Assembly (NCBI GenBank): GCA_964012875.1
Contig: CAXGUU010000137.1
Span: 1 to 8,452 of the forward strand
Source: CAXGUU01 sp964012875
GTDB taxonomy: Bacteria; Pseudomonadota; Gammaproteobacteria; Ga0077536
Direction of reading: 5' to 3'
Length of the DNA: 8,452 bases
Both the position numbers and the translations under genes were made by a program. Position 1 is the stretch's first letter. Every line of letters starts with the position of its first letter. The notes under the pieces were generated by a model. The model saw only the letters and a program-made list of their open reading frames with translations. It did not search any database and had not been told where the DNA came from. Shown here one piece after another: positions 5,441 through 8,452 of this stretch.

Positions 5441-5583
5441 TCTGGATGCCATGTATCTGTCTAACGCCGAAAGCCAGACCATACACCACGGCGCGCGAAC
5501 ACGGTCACCCCGCCGGCGGGACGGGCTCCGGTCATCCGGGACTATTCTCCCCGGGTTATGGCGCCTAGTCGGCCGCGGCGCAG

Positions 5584-6642
5584 CTAACCGAAGTTAATCT
5601 TCGCTTCCAGGTTGGTCCGTGAATCCGCGTTCCCGAGCGCTTCCTCAAGAGGCACACGCTCCTCTTTGAAGAGGTTGTGCAACGCCATATCGAAAGTCTG
5701 CATACCGCGGGAACCGCTGCCTTCCATGGCTTCTTTAATTTCTTGCAGCTCGACTTTCAAAATGAGATCGGCGATATGTGGCGTATTGATCAGAACTTCA
5801 ATCGCCGCGACCCGCTTGCCATCGACACCCTTAACCAGCCGCTGCGACACCACCGTGCGCAAATTGAGCGACAGGTCCATCAACAGCTGCTTGTGCAGAT
5901 CCTGCGGGAAGAGATTGATCACGCGCTCCATCGCCTGGTTGGCATTGCTCGCATGCAATGTCGAAATCGCAAGGTGGCCAGTATTGCTGAGCTCCAGCGC
6001 CGCCTCCATGGTCTCCCGATCACGGATTTCGCCGATAAGTATGACGTCCGGCGCTTCGCGCAGTGATGCCTTCAGCGCATTCTGGTAGTTCAGCGTATCG
6101 ACGCCGACTTCGCGTTGATTGACGATTGACTTCAGATTGGGGTGCGAGAATTCAACCGGGTCTTCGATGGTCAGAATATGCCCCGTCATCTGTCGATTGC
6201 GCTCATTGAGCATGGCCGCGAGCGTGGTCGATTTGCCGGAGCCGGTAGCACCAACCATCAGTATCAGACCACGCTTGTGCATAATCATCTCGGACAGAAT
6301 CTCGGGTAAACCCAACTGCTCTATCGTGGGAATATCGACCGGGATACGGCGCAAGACCATCGAAACTTGCCCGCGCTGGCGGAAAATATTGACGCGGAAA
6401 CGCGCTGACTTGTCGGGTAGTGCAATCGCAAAATCGCATTCCATGGTCTCTTCGAACGATTCGATCTGCTTGTCGTTCATGATGTCGTAGGCAGCCGCTT
6501 TCACGATGTCGCCGGTTAGCTGTGTCTTGCCGACCGAATTGATGGTGCCTTCGATCTTGACCTTGACCGGAGCGCCGACCGTAAAGAAAAGATCGGAGCC
6601 GCATTTGTCCCGCAGCAGGTTTAAATAAGGCGTGATGTCCAT
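5584..6642 (-). CDS. Second PilU-like type IV pilus retraction ATPase
   Basis: A 352-residue PilT/PilU-family secretion ATPase that should form a hexamer at the cytoplasmic base of a type IV pilus and help depolymerise it. All catalytic boxes are intact: Walker A GATGSGKST (131-139), Asp box HILTIEDPVEF (155-165), Walker B DVILIGEIRD (199-208) and His box TGHLAISTLH (221-230). It resembles its neighbour PilU more than PilT: it shares CDFAIA/CNFVIA-type and DLSLNLR segments, and the PilT motif AIRNLIRE is replaced by HIADLILK. It ends at NFG without the acidic tail of the neighbouring PilU. The ATG at 6642 follows the upstream stop by 96 nt and has no good Shine-Dalgarno. It is most likely a pilU duplication. 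Whether it drives pili or modulates PilT cannot be told from sequence. Confidence 0.88.
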   Translation of the reverse strand: MDITPYLNLLRDKCGSDLFFTVGAPVKVKIEGTINSVGKTQLTGDIVKAAAYDIMNDKQIESFEETMECDFAIALPDKSARFRVNIFRQRGQVSMVLRRIPVDIPTIEQLGLPEILSEMIMHKRGLILMVGATGSGKSTTLAAMLNERNRQMTGHILTIEDPVEFSHPNLKSIVNQREVGVDTLNYQNALKASLREAPDVILIGEIRDRETMEAALELSNTGHLAISTLHASNANQAMERVINLFPQDLHKQLLMDLSLNLRTVVSQRLVKGVDGKRVAAIEVLINTPHIADLILKVELQEIKEAMEGSGSRGMQTFDMALHNLFKEERVPLEEALGNADSRTNLEAKINFG

Positions 6643-6693
6643 AATTGTTTATTCAGCGATTTCGTAACGACTACGTGGTATCCATCCAGGCGC

Positions 6694-6710
6694 GACCTCA
6701 GTGTGAGGTC
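6694..6710. repeat. Hairpin between the two pilU-type genes
   Basis: GACCTCA and TGAGGTC form a perfect 7-bp stem with a 3-nt loop in the 96-nt gap between the two pilU-type genes. No T run follows on the minus strand, so it is more likely an mRNA-stabilising or processing hairpin, or a protein site, than a terminator. Confidence 0.4.
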
Positions 6711-6738
6711 TGTCCGGCAAGCACTGACTCGCCAGGAT

Positions 6739-7905
6739 TCAGCGCATCATGCCGCTCTCTTCCTCTGTTTCCTCCAACTGCAGGCCGCCCTCTTCGCCCA
6801 ACATGTTACGGCCTTTGGCGGCCTTGCCTTCAAGTTTGATACGCAAGCGCAATTCGTTTTGCGAATCGGCATTCCTGAGCGCATCGTCGATGGTGATGAG
6901 ATCCTCTTCGTAGAGATTGAACAGAGCTTGGTCGAAAGTGATCATGCCGGCTTCGTTGGATTTCGACATGATTTCCTTGATGCCGTGTACTTCGCCCTTG
7001 AGAATGAGATCTGAAATCAGTGGTGAGTTGAGCAAGATTTCGATTGCGGCCGCGCGACCTTTACCGTTTGCCTTTTTCAACAGTCGTTGCGAAATTATCG
7101 AACGCAGGTTGAGGGATAAATCCATTAACAGCTGCGTGCGCCGCTCTTCAGGGAAAAAGTTAATTATGCGATCGAGCGCCTGGTTGGCGCTGTTTGCGTG
7201 CAGGGTCGCCACCGCGAGGTGTCCCGTTTCGGCGAACGCGATACCGAATTCCATGGTCTCGCGATCCCGAATCTCACCCAACAAGATGACATCAGGCGCC
7301 TGGCGCAACGTATTCTTCAGGGCGATATCCCAGTCGTCGGTGTCAACGCCGACTTCGCGCTGCATGATGATGCAGTTCTTGTGCGGATGAACATACTCGA
7401 TCGGATCTTCGATCGTGATGATGTGACCGTATGAATTTGCATTGCGGTGGTCAATCATGGCTGCCACCGAGGTCGACTTGCCGGAGCCGGTGCCGCCGAC
7501 CATGATCACGAGCCCTCGCTTGGCCATGATGATGTCTTTCAGTACTTCGGGCAGACCGAGTTTGTCGAGATTCGGCACTTCTGTTTCAATCACGCGTAGC
7601 ACCAGTCCGCAGGCACCTTGCTGGATATACGCGTTACACCTGAAGCGTCCTATGTCTGTCGGTGCGATGACGAAGTTACACTCCTTGGTCGCTTCATATT
7701 CCTTGATCTGGCGATCATTCATGATCGCGTAAACCAGAGCCTTGGTGTTATCGGAGCTGAGTTTGGTCTTCGACACCGGGGTGACTTTGCCGTCGATCTT
7801 GATCGCCGGCGGAAAATCCAACGTTATGAACATGTCCGACGCTTTCCTCTCGACCATCAAGGTCAGAAGATCGCGCATGTATTTAATGGCTTGTTCGCGT
7901 TCCAT
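6739..7905 (-). CDS. pilU: PilU, type IV pilus retraction ATPase
   Basis: A 388-residue PilT-family ATPase, close to the length of Pseudomonas PilU (382). Walker A is GGTGSGKST (137-145), Asp box HIITIEDPIEY (161-171), Walker B DVILLGEIRD (205-214) and His box TGHLAVATLH (227-236). PilU-type features are the opening SDMFITLDFPPAIKIDGKV, the segment ALKNTLRQAPDVI, and the extended C-terminal tail rich in Glu (about 355-388). In studied species PilU is an accessory retraction ATPase that works with PilT and raises retraction force, and does not retract pili alone. It follows pilT by 57 nt on the same strand, so co-transcription is likely. ATG 7905 has a good ribosome site (GGAG at 7913-7916, 7-nt spacing). 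Assignment is firm. Confidence 0.93.
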   Translation of the reverse strand: MEREQAIKYMRDLLTLMVERKASDMFITLDFPPAIKIDGKVTPVSKTKLSSDNTKALVYAIMNDRQIKEYEATKECNFVIAPTDIGRFRCNAYIQQGACGLVLRVIETEVPNLDKLGLPEVLKDIIMAKRGLVIMVGGTGSGKSTSVAAMIDHRNANSYGHIITIEDPIEYVHPHKNCIIMQREVGVDTDDWDIALKNTLRQAPDVILLGEIRDRETMEFGIAFAETGHLAVATLHANSANQALDRIINFFPEERRTQLLMDLSLNLRSIISQRLLKKANGKGRAAAIEILLNSPLISDLILKGEVHGIKEIMSKSNEAGMITFDQALFNLYEEDLITIDDALRNADSQNELRLRIKLEGKAAKGRNMLGEEGGLQLEETEEESGMMR

Positions 7906-7912
7906 CTCTCAT

Positions 7913-7916
7913 CTCC
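7913..7916 (-). promoter_or_regulatory. Shine-Dalgarno of pilU
   Basis: GGAG on the minus strand, 7 nt before ATG 7905. It confirms that start and is the clearest ribosome site in the pilus cluster. Confidence 0.65.
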
Positions 7917-7962
7917 AAGAAAAGGCCGGCCTAAGTGACTACAGTAAGCTCAGGATCGAAAC

Positions 7963-8452
7963 TCAGAAAGCGTCTTTATTTACCGCCTTCGAGCGTGCTT
8001 CTGAACGCGACACAGCGTTCTGCTGAACCAACTGTTGCAGATTTTGATCAAGCGTTTGCATACCGAATTGCTGTCCAGTTTGGATAGCCGAATACATCTG
8101 AGCAATTTTGTTCTCGCGAATAAGGTTTCTTATCGCTGGCGTGCCAATCATGATTTCGTGAGCGGCGATGCGGCCACCGCCGTTCTTCTTCATCAGGGTT
8201 TGGGAAATCACCGCGCGCAGGGACTCTGACAACATCGCGCGCACCATGTCCTTCTCTTCTGCCGGGAAGACGTCAACCACGCGATCGATGGTTTTGGCAG
8301 CCGAGCTGGTATGTAGTGTTCCGAATACGAGGTGTCCCGTCTCTGCGGCCGACAGGGCCAGGCGAATGGTTTCCAGGTCGCGCATCTCGCCGACCAGAAT
8401 GACGTCCGGGTCTTCGCGCAGTGCAGACCTCAACGCTTCGTTAAACCCGAGC
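7963..8452 (-). CDS. pilT: PilT, type IV pilus retraction ATPase, C-terminal part
   Basis: The gene runs off the right edge; about 163 C-terminal residues are present, and the frame continues upstream of TTG 8433 as LGFNEA, so that TTG is internal. Visible are Walker B DVILVGEMRD, the His box TGHLVFGTLH, HTSSAAKTIDRVVDVFP and the PilT-specific AIRNLIRE motif, which is needed for retraction in studied PilT proteins. The C-terminus GMQTLDQNLQQLV and a short basic end (SRSEARSKAVNKDAF) are those of canonical PilT, not PilU. PilT is the main hexameric motor that disassembles type IV pili, giving twitching motility and DNA uptake. It is the first of three tandem ATPase genes. Walker A and the N-terminal PAS-like domain lie outside the window. 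Confidence 0.95.
   Translation of the reverse strand, partial: LGFNEALRSALREDPDVILVGEMRDLETIRLALSAAETGHLVFGTLHTSSAAKTIDRVVDVFPAEEKDMVRAMLSESLRAVISQTLMKKNGGGRIAAHEIMIGTPAIRNLIRENKIAQMYSAIQTGQQFGMQTLDQNLQQLVQQNAVSRSEARSKAVNKDAF

Noticed and set aside
5354..5480. Promoter for the minus-strand operon (for example TATTGT or AACAAT as -10 boxes)
   Set aside because: The candidate -10 boxes fall inside the inverted-repeat arms and have no -35-like sequence at 16-18 nt, so they are not above chance.
5354..5482. N-terminal extension of the secreted protein to ATG 5482 or 5452
   Set aside because: It would place 33-43 residues ahead of an obvious signal peptide and code through a strong inverted repeat. 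It cannot be fully excluded because no start has a clear ribosome site.
5483..5583. GC-rich inverted repeats (CCCGCCGGCGGG and CCGGG...CCCGG) after the second pilU-like gene as a terminator
   Set aside because: No T run follows on the minus strand and the pairings compete with each other, so I cannot support a specific terminator, though one may be expected here.
7923..7932. AGGCCGGCCT followed by TTTTC between pilT and pilU as a terminator
   Set aside because: The palindrome has no loop, so the foldable stem would be only about 3 bp. It also lies just upstream of a good pilU ribosome site, where termination would cut pilU off from pilT.

Overview
The window looks like part of a gammaproteobacterial chromosome with moderately high GC. 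Three things suggest this: a type IV pilus retraction cluster (pilT followed by pilU-type genes), a Pseudomonas-type non-catalytic dihydroorotase (PyrX/PyrC') and a BauB-like cupin. In Pseudomonas aeruginosa, as I recall it, pilT/pilU and pyrC'-pyrB-pyrR also lie close together, so the two ends of this window may be an old syntenic neighbourhood with a different set of genes between them. Lineage below class is not resolved here.

Region 1 (1-2287, + strand) is a tight operon. It holds the 3' part of pyrX, then a PyrK-type FAD/[2Fe-2S] electron-transfer subunit, then a TrmB-like methyltransferase whose TTG start overlaps the pyrK stop codon. The first two genes point to pyrimidine synthesis; the third is probably a rider. 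A long A/T-rich hairpin (2293-2341) ends this unit and also the unit converging on it.

Region 2 (2365-5353, - strand, read from high to low coordinates) is a compact run of eight genes: a predicted secreted protein, a 48-residue Cys-containing small protein, a BauB-like cupin, an unrecognised 120-residue protein, a GFA/CENP-V zinc protein, a small lipoprotein, an alkyltransferase-like protein (ATL) and a membrane-anchored glutaredoxin-like protein. Gaps are 10-47 nt or overlaps of 8-23 nt, so one transcript is likely. GFA (formaldehyde/glutathione chemistry), ATL (recognition of O6-alkylguanine) and the glutaredoxin fold share a theme of electrophile, alkylation or thiol stress. That is the best candidate here for an undescribed functional unit, but it is inference from gene content. 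A 75-nt dyad that can fold as a three-way junction lies just upstream of the first gene. The 230 nt from 5354 to 5583 otherwise show nothing I can call.

Region 3 (5584-8452, - strand) encodes three PilT/PilU-family retraction ATPases in tandem: the C-terminal half of a canonical PilT, a PilU with the acidic tail, and a second PilU-like paralogue without it. A pilT-pilU pair is standard; a third adjacent paralogue is less usual.

I saw no tRNA, rRNA, CRISPR array, insertion sequence or phage gene.
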